The translations under genes and the position numbers were made by a program. A DNA stretch of 56,489 bases from the NCBI RefSeq assembly GCF_029215995.1, contig NZ_JAEMVB010000011.1, forward strand, positions 1 through 56,489. Reading direction: 5' to 3'. The notes beneath the pieces are model-generated. The model did no database searches, was not told where the DNA came from, and worked only from the letters and a program-made list of their open reading frames with translations. Source of the DNA: Sulfurimonas sp. SAG-AH-194-L11 (GTDB lineage: Bacteria > Campylobacterota > Campylobacteria > Campylobacterales > Sulfurimonadaceae). The first letter of the stretch is position 1. Every line of letters begins with the position of its first letter. Positions 8,363 to 16,765 of the stretch are shown one piece after another.

Positions 8363-9283
8363 ATGGACGCTGCCAAATATATTTGGATGAATGGAGAGTA
8401 TGTAGCTTGGGAAGATGCTAAGGTACATGTACTTTCACACACACTGCACTACGGAAATGGTGTAATCGAAGGAACTAAAGCATATAAAACTGCAAGAGGC
8501 TATGCGATTTTTCGCCTAAATGAGCATACTACACGACTTAAAGAGTCTGCAAAAATGACACTTATTGACATTCCATACTCTGTAGAGGAGATGAATGCTG
8601 CACAGATTGAACTTGTCCGTAAAAATGAGTTTGTAGGCGACAATGTCTACATCAGACCTTTCGCATTTTTAGGTTATGGTGTTATGGGTGTTTATCATAA
8701 AAATGCACCTGTTGAGACTGTACTTTCTGCATGGGAATGGGGTGCTTATCTTGGTGAAGATGGTCTTAAAAATGGAATTAGACTTAAAATTGCTTCAATG
8801 ACTAGACCGGCAAACACTTCAAACATGGGAAAAGCAAAAGCAACTGCAAATTATCTCAACTCACAAATGGCAAAGTATGAAGCTATTGACTGTGGATATG
8901 ATGAAGCACTGCTTTTAGATGACCAAGGTTATGTAGCAGAGGCTTCAGGAGCATGTTTCTTTATGGTAAAAAATGGAGAGTTAATCACTCCTCCAAATGA
9001 TAACTCTTTAGAAAGCATCACTCAAAAGATGGTTATAGAGATGGCAGAAGATTTTGGTATCAAAGTAGTTCGTCGTCGTATAACTAGAGAAGAAGTCTAT
9101 GTGGCTGATGAAGCATTTTTAACAGGAACAGCAGCAGAGATAACTCCTGTGGCAAATGTTGATGCAAGAACTATCGGTTGTGGGTCTCGTGGAGAGATGA
9201 CTGAGAAGATTCAGTCCACTTACTTTGACATAGTGTTTGGACGTAATAAAAAGTACGAACATTACTTGACTTATATAGACTAA
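8363..9283 (+). CDS. ilvE: Branched-chain amino acid aminotransferase
   Basis: PLP-dependent class IV aminotransferase of 306 residues that carries out the last step of valine, leucine and isoleucine synthesis. The catalytic Lys is K159 in GKAKATANYLNSQ, followed by the family pattern GYDEALLLDDQGYVAEASG and the late 'GTAAEITPV' loop. Length equals the E. coli enzyme within a few residues. The ATG is preceded by TATGGAGAATTT (GGAG, 7-nt spacing). Next to it, in the same direction and 29 bp away, is an SPFH gene; as I recall, the same pairing occurs in Campylobacter jejuni. Confidence 0.95.
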   Translation: MDAAKYIWMNGEYVAWEDAKVHVLSHTLHYGNGVIEGTKAYKTARGYAIFRLNEHTTRLKESAKMTLIDIPYSVEEMNAAQIELVRKNEFVGDNVYIRPFAFLGYGVMGVYHKNAPVETVLSAWEWGAYLGEDGLKNGIRLKIASMTRPANTSNMGKAKATANYLNSQMAKYEAIDCGYDEALLLDDQGYVAEASGACFFMVKNGELITPPNDNSLESITQKMVIEMAEDFGIKVVRRRITREEVYVADEAFLTGTAAEITPVANVDARTIGCGSRGEMTEKIQSTYFDIVFGRNKKYEHYLTYID

Positions 9284-9312
9284 TAAACTAAACAAAACTA
9301 AGGAAATTTACT

Positions 9313-10398
9313 ATGGCATCAGATATGAATGATTATTTTAACAAAAAAAAGAGTGAAGGTGGAGGACAAAAGAAGTCTTCAGGTGGTTCAGGTGGGGGAA
9401 ATGGTCCAACTATTCCTCAAATGCCTAAAATGCCAGACTTTGGCGGAAAATCTGGAATAGTTTACTTTCTAATAGCAGTTGTGGTTATGTTAGTTTTAGC
9501 AAAGCCTTTTACTATCATAGAAGAAGGACAACGCGGTATCTTAAGTACAAACGGAAAGTATCAAGATCAAGCACTACTTCCAGGGCTTCACTTTATTGTG
9601 CCTATTATTCAAAAAGTATATGTAGTAGATACAAAGGTTCGTATTATTAACTATGCTAACCGTATTGAGAACAACTCAAACACATCAGGAATCGTTGCAA
9701 AACAAGCTATTACAGTGCTTGACAAGCGTTCACTTCCAGTTTCAATTGAACTAACTGTTCAGTACAGACTTAACTCTGAGTTCGCAGCACAGACTATCTC
9801 TAACTGGGGATTTTCTTGGGAAGATAAGATTATAAATCCTGTTGTTCGTGATGTTGTTCGTAATGTTATAGGTAAGTACGATGCAGAAGCACTGACTCAA
9901 ATGAGAAATGACTTAGGAGCAGAGATAGAAGCAGGGATTCGTGATAGTGTTGCAAATCTTAAAAATACTCCAGCAATTTTACAGTCAGTACAACTTCGTG
10001 ATATCGTTTTACCTACAAAAGTAAAAGAGCAGATAGAAGCAGTACAAATCGCAAAACAAGCAGTACAAAAAGCAGAACAAGATGTTCAACGTGTTACACA
10101 AGAAGCACTTAAGCGTGCAGCTGAAGCTCGTGGTGTTGCACAACAAGCTCGTATCGAAGCAAAAGGTAAGGCAGATGCTGTAACAATTGAAGCTGATGCA
10201 CAAGCAAAAGCAAACCTTCTTATCTCTAAGTCTTTAACGACTAAACTTTTACAGTTAGAGCAGATGAAAGTACAAGGGAAGTTTAATGACGCTCTTCGTG
10301 TAAACAGAGATGCAAAAATCTTCTTAACACCTGGTGGATCTACTCCAAACATCTGGGTAGATACAAAGAATGCACGACAAAGAACTACGGCTAAGTAA
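9313..10398 (+). CDS. SPFH/band 7 (prohibitin-like) membrane protein
   Basis: A 361-residue member of the stomatin/prohibitin/HflK family, anchored in the inner membrane and probably forming a ring-shaped scaffold. The N-terminus is a Gly/Lys/Ser-rich, positively charged tail (about 10-45), then one membrane helix at about 48-66, the SPFH domain at about 70-245 (starts IIEEGQRGILSTNG), and an Ala/Lys/Gln-rich coiled coil at about 245-320. It is closest to HflK/HflC-like or prohibitin homologues; there is no hflC partner next to it, so a direct HflKC role is not assured. Its stop overlaps the hisIE start by one base (TAATG). Confidence 0.85.
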   Translation: MASDMNDYFNKKKSEGGGQKKSSGGSGGGNGPTIPQMPKMPDFGGKSGIVYFLIAVVVMLVLAKPFTIIEEGQRGILSTNGKYQDQALLPGLHFIVPIIQKVYVVDTKVRIINYANRIENNSNTSGIVAKQAITVLDKRSLPVSIELTVQYRLNSEFAAQTISNWGFSWEDKIINPVVRDVVRNVIGKYDAEALTQMRNDLGAEIEAGIRDSVANLKNTPAILQSVQLRDIVLPTKVKEQIEAVQIAKQAVQKAEQDVQRVTQEALKRAAEARGVAQQARIEAKGKADAVTIEADAQAKANLLISKSLTTKLLQLEQMKVQGKFNDALRVNRDAKIFLTPGGSTPNIWVDTKNARQRTTAK

Positions 10399-11078
10399 TG
10401 ATAAATGCTGTAGATAGAGTAGATTGGGAGAAGTCAGAACTTCTTCCTGTTATAGTTCAAGACCTTACAACAAATGAAGTCTTGATGATGGCATATATGA
10501 ACCGTGAAGCTTTAGAACTCTCTTTAGACACTAAAATTGCACACTACTTTTCTCGCTCTAAACAACGCATTTGGAAAAAAGGTGAGAGTAGTGGACACAC
10601 ACAGACTATTCATTCATTTAGTATAGACTGTGATAACGATACTCTTCTTATAAAAGTAACACAAGAGGGAGTTGCTTGTCATACAGGTCGTAAATCTTGC
10701 TTCTTTACAGAGTTAGAATCAGGTGAGACTAACTCAGCTGTTGAAGTGGATACGACTGCTGCTTATGGCGTTATAGATACTCTTTACCATACTATACAAG
10801 AGAGAAAGTTAGCTGACCCTACAACTTCTTGGACAGCTAAACTCATGAGTAAGGGTGACAATACTATTTTGAAAAAAATTGTAGAAGAAGCTGGGGAATT
10901 TTGTTTCGCATATAAAGATAATGATGAGTCAGAGATGATTTATGAAGCGGCAGATTTAACATACCATATGTTAGTGGCTCTTGCTGTTAAAAATATTTCT
11001 CCAGATAGAATAAAACAAGAGTTGGCCCGTAGATTTGATATGAGCGGTATAGCTGAGAAAAATGCTAGAGAGGACTGA
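10398..11078 (+). CDS. hisI: Bifunctional HisIE: phosphoribosyl-AMP cyclohydrolase / phosphoribosyl-ATP pyrophosphatase
   Basis: Performs steps two and three of histidine synthesis. The 226-residue protein has the HisI domain at about 5-115, with the metal-binding motifs SIDCDNDTLLIKV and GVACHTGRKSC, and the HisE domain at about 130-220 with LKKIVEEAGEFCFAYKD. The fusion order is the usual HisIE. It sits out of any his operon, in single-base overlap after the SPFH gene and in single-base overlap (TGATG) before a DUF2393 gene, so it is translated as part of a mixed operon. Confidence 0.95.
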   Translation: MINAVDRVDWEKSELLPVIVQDLTTNEVLMMAYMNREALELSLDTKIAHYFSRSKQRIWKKGESSGHTQTIHSFSIDCDNDTLLIKVTQEGVACHTGRKSCFFTELESGETNSAVEVDTTAAYGVIDTLYHTIQERKLADPTTSWTAKLMSKGDNTILKKIVEEAGEFCFAYKDNDESEMIYEAADLTYHMLVALAVKNISPDRIKQELARRFDMSGIAEKNARED

Positions 11079-11590
11079 TGAGTTCTAAAATCACTCTCTT
11101 TATAGATGGACTTATTAAATGGGATTATCTATTATTTGGAAGTGTTTTTGTTCTGTTTCTTCTCTTTATCATACTAGCAATAGTATTGAGAAAAAAGCTT
11201 GTTTTAGCACTATTGTTTCTCATACTTGGGTTTTCTACTATCATATTTGGTCCAACTTTGGGTTATATAAAACTACATGAAACACTTTTTAAAAACTCTT
11301 GCAAACTGCTGAGTCAAAAACGACTTCAGTTTATGGAAGCGGTTGTTGTTAAAGGAAGCCTTACAAACGAATCAAATAAGAACTTTCGTGAGTGTAAAAT
11401 TACAGTAAGTGCATATGGTGTTAGCTCCAATAAACTTAAAAACTATCTAAAAAGATTCAAGCCATTTAAAAAAATGTCGATAGTAGGGAAAGATATAGCA
11501 AAGTCTGAAACTAGAAAGTTTAAGATAATTCTTGAACCATTTCGATATAGTAAAGATTATAATATTTCAATTGGAGCAGATTGTAGATGA
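11078..11590 (+). CDS. DUF2393 family membrane protein (first of tandem pair)
   Basis: A 170-residue protein with two N-terminal membrane segments (about 18-40 and 44-66) and a C-terminal, probably extracytoplasmic beta-rich domain (about 80-170) with a conserved pattern VVKGSLTNESNKNFRECKI. This matches the DUF2393 proteins found in Campylobacterota. It overlaps hisIE by one base and the next paralogue by 4 nt. Function is unknown. The 'V..G.v.N.g......c.i' strand pattern resembles small Ig-like, FxLYD-type domains, which suggests a binding module rather than an enzyme. Confidence 0.68.
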   Translation: MSSKITLFIDGLIKWDYLLFGSVFVLFLLFIILAIVLRKKLVLALLFLILGFSTIIFGPTLGYIKLHETLFKNSCKLLSQKRLQFMEAVVVKGSLTNESNKNFRECKITVSAYGVSSNKLKNYLKRFKPFKKMSIVGKDIAKSETRKFKIILEPFRYSKDYNISIGADCR

Positions 11591-12132
11591 CACTTTTAAA
11601 TTATTGGCACTTTATAACCTTTGGAGTTATTTTTCTTATTTTTATTGCAGGTACTATTAGTGCAATGAAACAAGATGAGGCAAAGATAAAAATTACTATG
11701 TTTATATCAGTAGCTATCATAAGCCTTTTTTTAGCAGGTTTTTCAGTGATAGTAGTTGATAAATATACTAAAGTTGTCAAACTTTATAAGCTCAAAAACA
11801 AACGCTTACTGAGTACGGAACAGATTATATATACTGGTATAGTAAAAAATGAGGGTAAGCATAAGATAGGGACAGTGACCTTTGAGATAAAGCTTGTTAA
11901 TCGCGGACATGCTACGGGAAATGTTAAGGGTGGTAATTTTTATAAGGCGAGTGGTTTTTTTGACTTTTTTACAAGTGGATTTAACAAAATAAATAAACCC
12001 CAGTCTATTACAAAAGAGTTTGTAGTCGCAAAAGACTTAAAACCTGGTGCAGCAAAAGCTTTTAGAGTCTACTTTAGATACCCACCTTACTTTAGAAGTA
12101 CAGCACAATTTTCTAAAGTCTGGGGACACTAA
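11587..12132 (+). CDS. DUF2393 family membrane protein (second of tandem pair)
   Basis: A 181-residue paralogue of the preceding gene. It has two membrane segments (about 8-27 and 35-56), followed by a soluble domain with IIYTGIVKNEGKHKIGTV, the equivalent of the strand pattern in the first protein, and a long FFDFFTSGFNKI loop. The start overlaps the previous stop (ATGA). The two are diverged in sequence but share layout, which suggests an old tandem duplication and perhaps a heteromeric complex with the upstream SPFH protein. Its stop lies within ACTAAATATTTAGT (12128-12141), a palindrome that also holds the stop of the convergent gene. Confidence 0.65.
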   Translation: MTLLNYWHFITFGVIFLIFIAGTISAMKQDEAKIKITMFISVAIISLFLAGFSVIVVDKYTKVVKLYKLKNKRLLSTEQIIYTGIVKNEGKHKIGTVTFEIKLVNRGHATGNVKGGNFYKASGFFDFFTSGFNKINKPQSITKEFVVAKDLKPGAAKAFRVYFRYPPYFRSTAQFSKVWGH

Positions 12133-12136
12133 ATAT

Positions 12137-13096
12137 TTAGTACTTCAGACCAACTTTTTTAAGTGATTTATTAATATTTTTCACTTGAATATTCTTATTT
12201 CTACACCATTGTGGTGCAAGGAGTGAGTCATCATCTAAGCCTGCTGTTATTCTTTGGACATGAACATGTGCAGGTTTCATCTCTATAGATTTCACTAAAA
12301 CATTGAGGTACTCTTCTTCACTTATGGGTGTGAACTCTCCACGGTTGTATTCATTAGCTAAGGCAGTACGCTTTACTACATAAAGTGGATGATACTTTAC
12401 AGAGTCTATTCCCCACTCATAGGCAGCACGTGAAGTCTCAAGCATCATCTCTTGTGTTTCGTTTGGTAAACCAAAGATTAGGTGACCACAAACATTTATA
12501 CCTGCTGCTTTGGATTTCATAATCCACTCTTTTACATTTGCGCTATCATGACCGCGATTAATTTTAATAAGTGTTTCATCATATACAGACTGTATACCAA
12601 ACTCAAGCCATATTTCACTCTTTTTAGATAACTCTGCTAGATAATCTAGTGTCTCTTGAGTGATACTATCAGAACGAGTACCAATACTAAGCCCAACTAC
12701 ATTATCAAATGAAAGAGCTCTCTCATACAACGCTTTGAGTGTTTCAAAGGGAGCATAAGTGTTTGTAAAAGACTGGAAGTAAACAAGAAATTTCTCTGCA
12801 CCATACTCTCTTGCTTGGCGCGAAGATATGGCAGAAAACTGTTGTTCTAACTGAAGGAGCTGTTTATCTAAGTAAGGGTTCTCTTTTGAGTCAAGATTTA
12901 AATGAAAACTTTTAAGTTCTTGTACTTCATCAGTACTTGCTGAAAAAGAGTCGTTTTCACAAAATGTACAGCCACCTTTTGCAACTGTTCCATCTATGTT
13001 TGGACAGGTAAATCCAGAGATATTGATACCAACTTTATAAACTTTAGCATTAAACTTCTTTTTAAGATAGCCACCATATGTATATATCTGTTGCAT
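12137..13096 (-). CDS. Radical SAM protein of the TIGR01212/YhcC family
   Basis: A 319-residue radical SAM enzyme of unknown substrate. The cluster-binding cysteines are in FTCPNIDGTVAKGGCTFC (CX11CX2C), typical for YhcC-like proteins and different from the common CX3CX2C. Later motifs include SIGTRSDSI, WLEFGIQS and CGHLIFGLPNE, which are usual SAM-binding features. I prefer the ATG at 13096, where the purF stop and this start overlap as TAATG; a longer in-frame start at 13123 would overlap purF by 28 nt. The family start (short lead-in to YTYGGYLKKKF) agrees. Coupling to purF may be incidental. Confidence 0.86.
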   Translation of the reverse strand: MQQIYTYGGYLKKKFNAKVYKVGINISGFTCPNIDGTVAKGGCTFCENDSFSASTDEVQELKSFHLNLDSKENPYLDKQLLQLEQQFSAISSRQAREYGAEKFLVYFQSFTNTYAPFETLKALYERALSFDNVVGLSIGTRSDSITQETLDYLAELSKKSEIWLEFGIQSVYDETLIKINRGHDSANVKEWIMKSKAAGINVCGHLIFGLPNETQEMMLETSRAAYEWGIDSVKYHPLYVVKRTALANEYNRGEFTPISEEEYLNVLVKSIEMKPAHVHVQRITAGLDDDSLLAPQWCRNKNIQVKNINKSLKKVGLKY

Positions 13097-14457
13097 TAAA
13101 CTATATACTTCCCAGTAAAACATGCGGTACAGTACTTCTCTTCACTTACCGTAGAGTTTACACTACGTAAAAGAGAATCTTCATCAAGGTAAGCAAGTGA
13201 ATCAGCTTCTATATAATCACAGATCTCTTGATTTGTCATATTCGCTGCTATGAGTTTATCTTTACTTGGAGTATCTACACCATAAAAACATGGGTCAGTT
13301 GTTGGAGGAGAAGAGACACGCATATGCACTTCACTAGCCCCTGCTTCTTTAAGCATTCTAATGATACGGCGAGAAGTTGTTCCACGCACGATAGAGTCAT
13401 CAACAACGATAACACGTTTGCCTTTGATAACATCTATCATAGGAGAGAGTTTCATCTTCACCTTTAAATCACGCATCTCTTGTGTTGGCTCTATGAAAGT
13501 ACGACCGATATAATGGTTTCTCATGATACCCATTTCGTAAGGGATACCACTTGCTTGAGAGTAACCAATAGCTGCCGGAACACCACCATCAGGAACAGGT
13601 ATAACTACATCAGCTTCAATAGGCTCTATATCTGCTAACTCTTGTCCCATATTTTTACGCATCTGATAGACTGACTGACCATATACTGTTGAGTCTGGAC
13701 GAGCAAAATAAACATACTCAAAGATACAGTGTTTAGGTGTTGGCTCAAAAACTTTAATGCTTTGTGGTGCTTTATCTTTTTCAAATATAAGAAGCTCACC
13801 TGGTTCTACATCGCGAACAAAAGTAGCACCGACAAGATCAAATGCACAAGTCTCACTTGCAACGATGTATCCACCATTTGGCAAACGACCTAAACTTAGA
13901 GGACGAAAACCAAAACGATCACGCATAGCAAACATTTTTGTTCTACTTAAAAAGACTAAAGAAAAAGCACCTTCTATTCTTTGAACTGCATCGATAATTC
14001 TATCAACAAGTTTGTCTTTAGAACTTTTAGCGATTAAGTGAATGAGGTTTTCAGTATCCATAAATGTCTGAAAAATTGCACCTTTGTCTATAAGTGCATT
14101 ACGAACTTCTTCTGCATTTGTGAGGTTACCATTGTGAACAATAGCCATCTCACCGAGGTCATAACGTGCAAATACCGGTTGTGCATCAAGGATAGAGTCA
14201 TCACCAGCAGTTGAGTAGCGAGTATGACCCACAGCAGATGAACCACTTAGGGTTGCTAGTTTGTCTTCATTGAAAACTCTCATAACAAGACCACGGTCCT
14301 TAATAGTATGGAGTTTTTTTCCATCAGATGAACTGATACCTGCAGCTTCTTGTCCACGATGTTGTAAAGAGTGTAGAGAAAAGTAAGCTAGTTTAGAAGC
14401 CTCTTCATGTCCAAAAATCCCAACAACAGCACATTTTTCATTTATATCTTCGCGCAA
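13096..14457 (-). CDS. purF: Amidophosphoribosyltransferase
   Basis: First committed enzyme of purine synthesis, moving the glutamine amide to PRPP. The 453-residue protein starts with a short propeptide MREDINEK before the catalytic N-terminal Cys9 of the Ntn-type glutaminase domain (CAVVGIFGHEEAS), with LQHRGQEAAGI following. The PRTase domain has the PRPP motif VIVVDDSIVRGTTSRRI at about 350-366. Cysteines in KHCIFEYVYF, DPCFYGVD and the C-terminal YCTACF match the [4Fe-4S] ligands of the Bacillus-type enzyme, so this is the iron-sulfur form. Its stop overlaps the radical SAM gene. Confidence 0.95.
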   Translation of the reverse strand: MREDINEKCAVVGIFGHEEASKLAYFSLHSLQHRGQEAAGISSSDGKKLHTIKDRGLVMRVFNEDKLATLSGSSAVGHTRYSTAGDDSILDAQPVFARYDLGEMAIVHNGNLTNAEEVRNALIDKGAIFQTFMDTENLIHLIAKSSKDKLVDRIIDAVQRIEGAFSLVFLSRTKMFAMRDRFGFRPLSLGRLPNGGYIVASETCAFDLVGATFVRDVEPGELLIFEKDKAPQSIKVFEPTPKHCIFEYVYFARPDSTVYGQSVYQMRKNMGQELADIEPIEADVVIPVPDGGVPAAIGYSQASGIPYEMGIMRNHYIGRTFIEPTQEMRDLKVKMKLSPMIDVIKGKRVIVVDDSIVRGTTSRRIIRMLKEAGASEVHMRVSSPPTTDPCFYGVDTPSKDKLIAANMTNQEICDYIEADSLAYLDEDSLLRSVNSTVSEEKYCTACFTGKYIV

Positions 14458-14649
14458 ATCATATCCTTGTCAATCTAGTAGTAAATAATTAATGCAATTA
14501 TACAAAAATTACCTATATATAAAATGAAAGTATATAAGTAAATGGAGAAAGTAAATATCACATTTCTAGAAAAAATTATATATTATTTCTAATAAGCATA
14601 TATTAATATATTATATTATATTATGTTGAATTAAAATCAAAGGATACAA
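14458..14649. promoter_or_regulatory. AT-rich divergent promoter region between purF and lipoprotein gene
   Basis: This 192-bp gap between oppositely oriented starts is extremely AT-rich, with runs of TATTA/ATATTA around 14590-14625, and must hold promoters for both genes. Several TATAAT-like hexamers occur, so no single -10 can be chosen. The plus-strand gene has AAAGGATACAA before its ATG. I see no RNA gene here. Confidence 0.4.
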
Positions 14650-16659
14650 ATGAACAATAAGTTAAGAATCTTTGTAGGTACTTTTAGTACTCTAGCAATG
14701 TTAGGTTTTACAGGTTGTGGAGGTGGTAGTAGTGATACTACTACCACTCCGAGTACAGGTGTTACAAGTTTAACAGGAACTGTAGCAATTGGAGTTGGAC
14801 AGGCAGCAGATATTTCATTTATTGGTGCTGCTGGAAATACATTGGCAGGGCGCTCTGTTGTTAGTGGTGCATATAGTGTAGATGCAAGTTCTCTTAGTGA
14901 GCCTATTATGGTTCGTGCAATTTTAGATAGTACAGGTTCTGTACTCTACTCATTTGCAGAATCTGCAACTGGTGTAGTAAATGTTACACCTTTAACATCT
15001 TTTGTAGTTGATCAAGCTGCACAGGCTGCTGGTGTATCTGGTGGTGCAGCAGAATTGTTTCAAAGATATACATCAGTTACTAGCACTACATTAAGTGCAG
15101 AGATAGATACTCAAGTAGTAGCATTGGATACTTTAATTGCTAATCAAATGAGTGAAGTAAATGCTACAGATTTTGACCACTTTAGTGGTGAATTTGATGC
15201 TGACCAAACAGGTTATGATGCATTATTAGATAACTTAGATATAGTAATCTATAATGATGATATCATCATACGTGAAGGAAATACAACTCTTGATACATTA
15301 AATTATGATGTAACTGTTACTGAGATTAATGCAACAGGTTCTGTATACGATATTGCAACAACTGCTCCTTTAAGTGATGCAAATGTTACTTTTACTAATA
15401 ATGCAGGTGAAGTGGTAAGTGTTCTTAGTGATGTGAATGGTACTTTCAATGTAACACTTGAAACATTACGTACATACACTCTAACTATACAAGCTAATGG
15501 ATACAATACACAAACTCTTCCAAATATATCTTCTTTTGTATTTACTCAAGCAAATATAGGTTCTATCCCAATGTTCCCTGCATCTGAAGTAATATCAGAT
15601 ACTACAGTAACAGGTTCAGTAATTGATGGAAGAACAGCAGGAACAACTCTTGCCAATGCTACTATAGCATTTAGAAATGGTTATGATGTAAGAGTAGGTG
15701 ATGCAATCCAAACTGTTCAGACTGATGCAAGTGGTGCTTACACAGCAACATTAGCAAATGGTGTTTATACAGCTGAAGTAACTCTTGATGGATATGCAAC
15801 TGTATATAGAAATATAGAAGTATATGGAGATACTCTTACTTGGAATACAAGTATTTTAGCAGAGAATGTAGATGTTACTACAAATGCATTTGCAACTGTA
15901 AGCCTTAACTGGGATGAAAATCCTTCTGATTTAGACTCACATCTAACAGGTTTACTTGATGATAACACTACAAATCGTTTTCATATGTATTATAGTAACA
16001 GAACAATTTACTCATCTATTCCAGTGGTAGATACATCGGTTGCTGATGCTGCTACTGCTGATGCTGATTTTGTTGCTTATATAAGACCGTATCTTGAAGA
16101 TATCTCTGGTCAGGATCTTTCTGCCTTGACTACAGGAGAAGAGTTATTTACATTTAGTTTAGAATTACCTTATGAAGATCAAGCAACTATTAATAATCTT
16201 GTTGAGGAATACTTTACTTCTTACAATAGTACTATAGTAAACCAAGTATGTTCAGATGGTGTTATTGCATCTTTAGATAGAGATAGAACATCAAGTTATG
16301 ATGGACTCTTACCTGAAACGACAACACTTTGTGATGTACTTGAAGGTAGTGTGTATAAGTACTATGTTCATCATTACTCAGGAACTTCAACAATGAGTGG
16401 AGGAAATGCACAAGTAACTGTAACAACTGCCACAGGAATTACACAAACATTTAATGCACCAACTTTAGGTGAGACAGGATATAATGACATTTGGCATGTA
16501 TTTGATATTGATTCTTATGGAAATATCTACCCTGTAAATGAGATAATTGGAAATGGTTCATCAAGTAGTGTACTTTTTGCATCACCATTATCAAGTAGTG
16601 CTTCAAATACTCCATTTGTAGCTGAAACAAACCTTGTAGCTGATTTACCTAGTAAATAG
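14650..16659 (+). CDS. Large lipoprotein with carboxypeptidase-regulatory-like repeats and YfaP-like domain
   Basis: Predicted 669-residue surface lipoprotein. A signal peptide ends at the lipobox GFTGC (Cys 23), then a Thr/Ser linker. Two carboxypeptidase-regulatory-like beta-sandwich domains follow at about 222-315 (GSVYDIATTAPLSDANVTF) and 316-410 (GSVIDGRTAGTTLANATIAF). The C-terminal part begins with SLNWDENPSDLDSHLTG, a hallmark of YfaP/DUF2135-like domains, and resumes at LDRDRTSSYDG and YKYYVHHYSG after an insertion of about 80 residues. It is followed by a strong terminator, so it is a separate unit from the protease. Function unknown; adhesion or polymer binding is a guess. Confidence 0.7.
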   Translation: MNNKLRIFVGTFSTLAMLGFTGCGGGSSDTTTTPSTGVTSLTGTVAIGVGQAADISFIGAAGNTLAGRSVVSGAYSVDASSLSEPIMVRAILDSTGSVLYSFAESATGVVNVTPLTSFVVDQAAQAAGVSGGAAELFQRYTSVTSTTLSAEIDTQVVALDTLIANQMSEVNATDFDHFSGEFDADQTGYDALLDNLDIVIYNDDIIIREGNTTLDTLNYDVTVTEINATGSVYDIATTAPLSDANVTFTNNAGEVVSVLSDVNGTFNVTLETLRTYTLTIQANGYNTQTLPNISSFVFTQANIGSIPMFPASEVISDTTVTGSVIDGRTAGTTLANATIAFRNGYDVRVGDAIQTVQTDASGAYTATLANGVYTAEVTLDGYATVYRNIEVYGDTLTWNTSILAENVDVTTNAFATVSLNWDENPSDLDSHLTGLLDDNTTNRFHMYYSNRTIYSSIPVVDTSVADAATADADFVAYIRPYLEDISGQDLSALTTGEELFTFSLELPYEDQATINNLVEEYFTSYNSTIVNQVCSDGVIASLDRDRTSSYDGLLPETTTLCDVLEGSVYKYYVHHYSGTSTMSGGNAQVTVTTATGITQTFNAPTLGETGYNDIWHVFDIDSYGNIYPVNEIIGNGSSSSVLFASPLSSSASNTPFVAETNLVADLPSK

Positions 16660-16671
16660 CTAATTCTTAAG

Positions 16672-16703
16672 GTAGTAAAAGAAGTTTTTCTTTTACTACT
16701 TTT
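16672..16703 (+). terminator. Rho-independent terminator after the YfaP-like lipoprotein gene
   Basis: GTAGTAAAAGAA and TTCTTTTACTAC form a 12-bp perfect stem with a 4-nt loop, followed by TTTT. It lies 12 bp after the stop codon, in the normal position for an intrinsic terminator. Confidence 0.78.
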
Positions 16704-16765
16704 AACTATCTTTTCAAATTACCTTCCTTTTTATAAAATCTTTGTTACAATCGTTAAAATTTATT

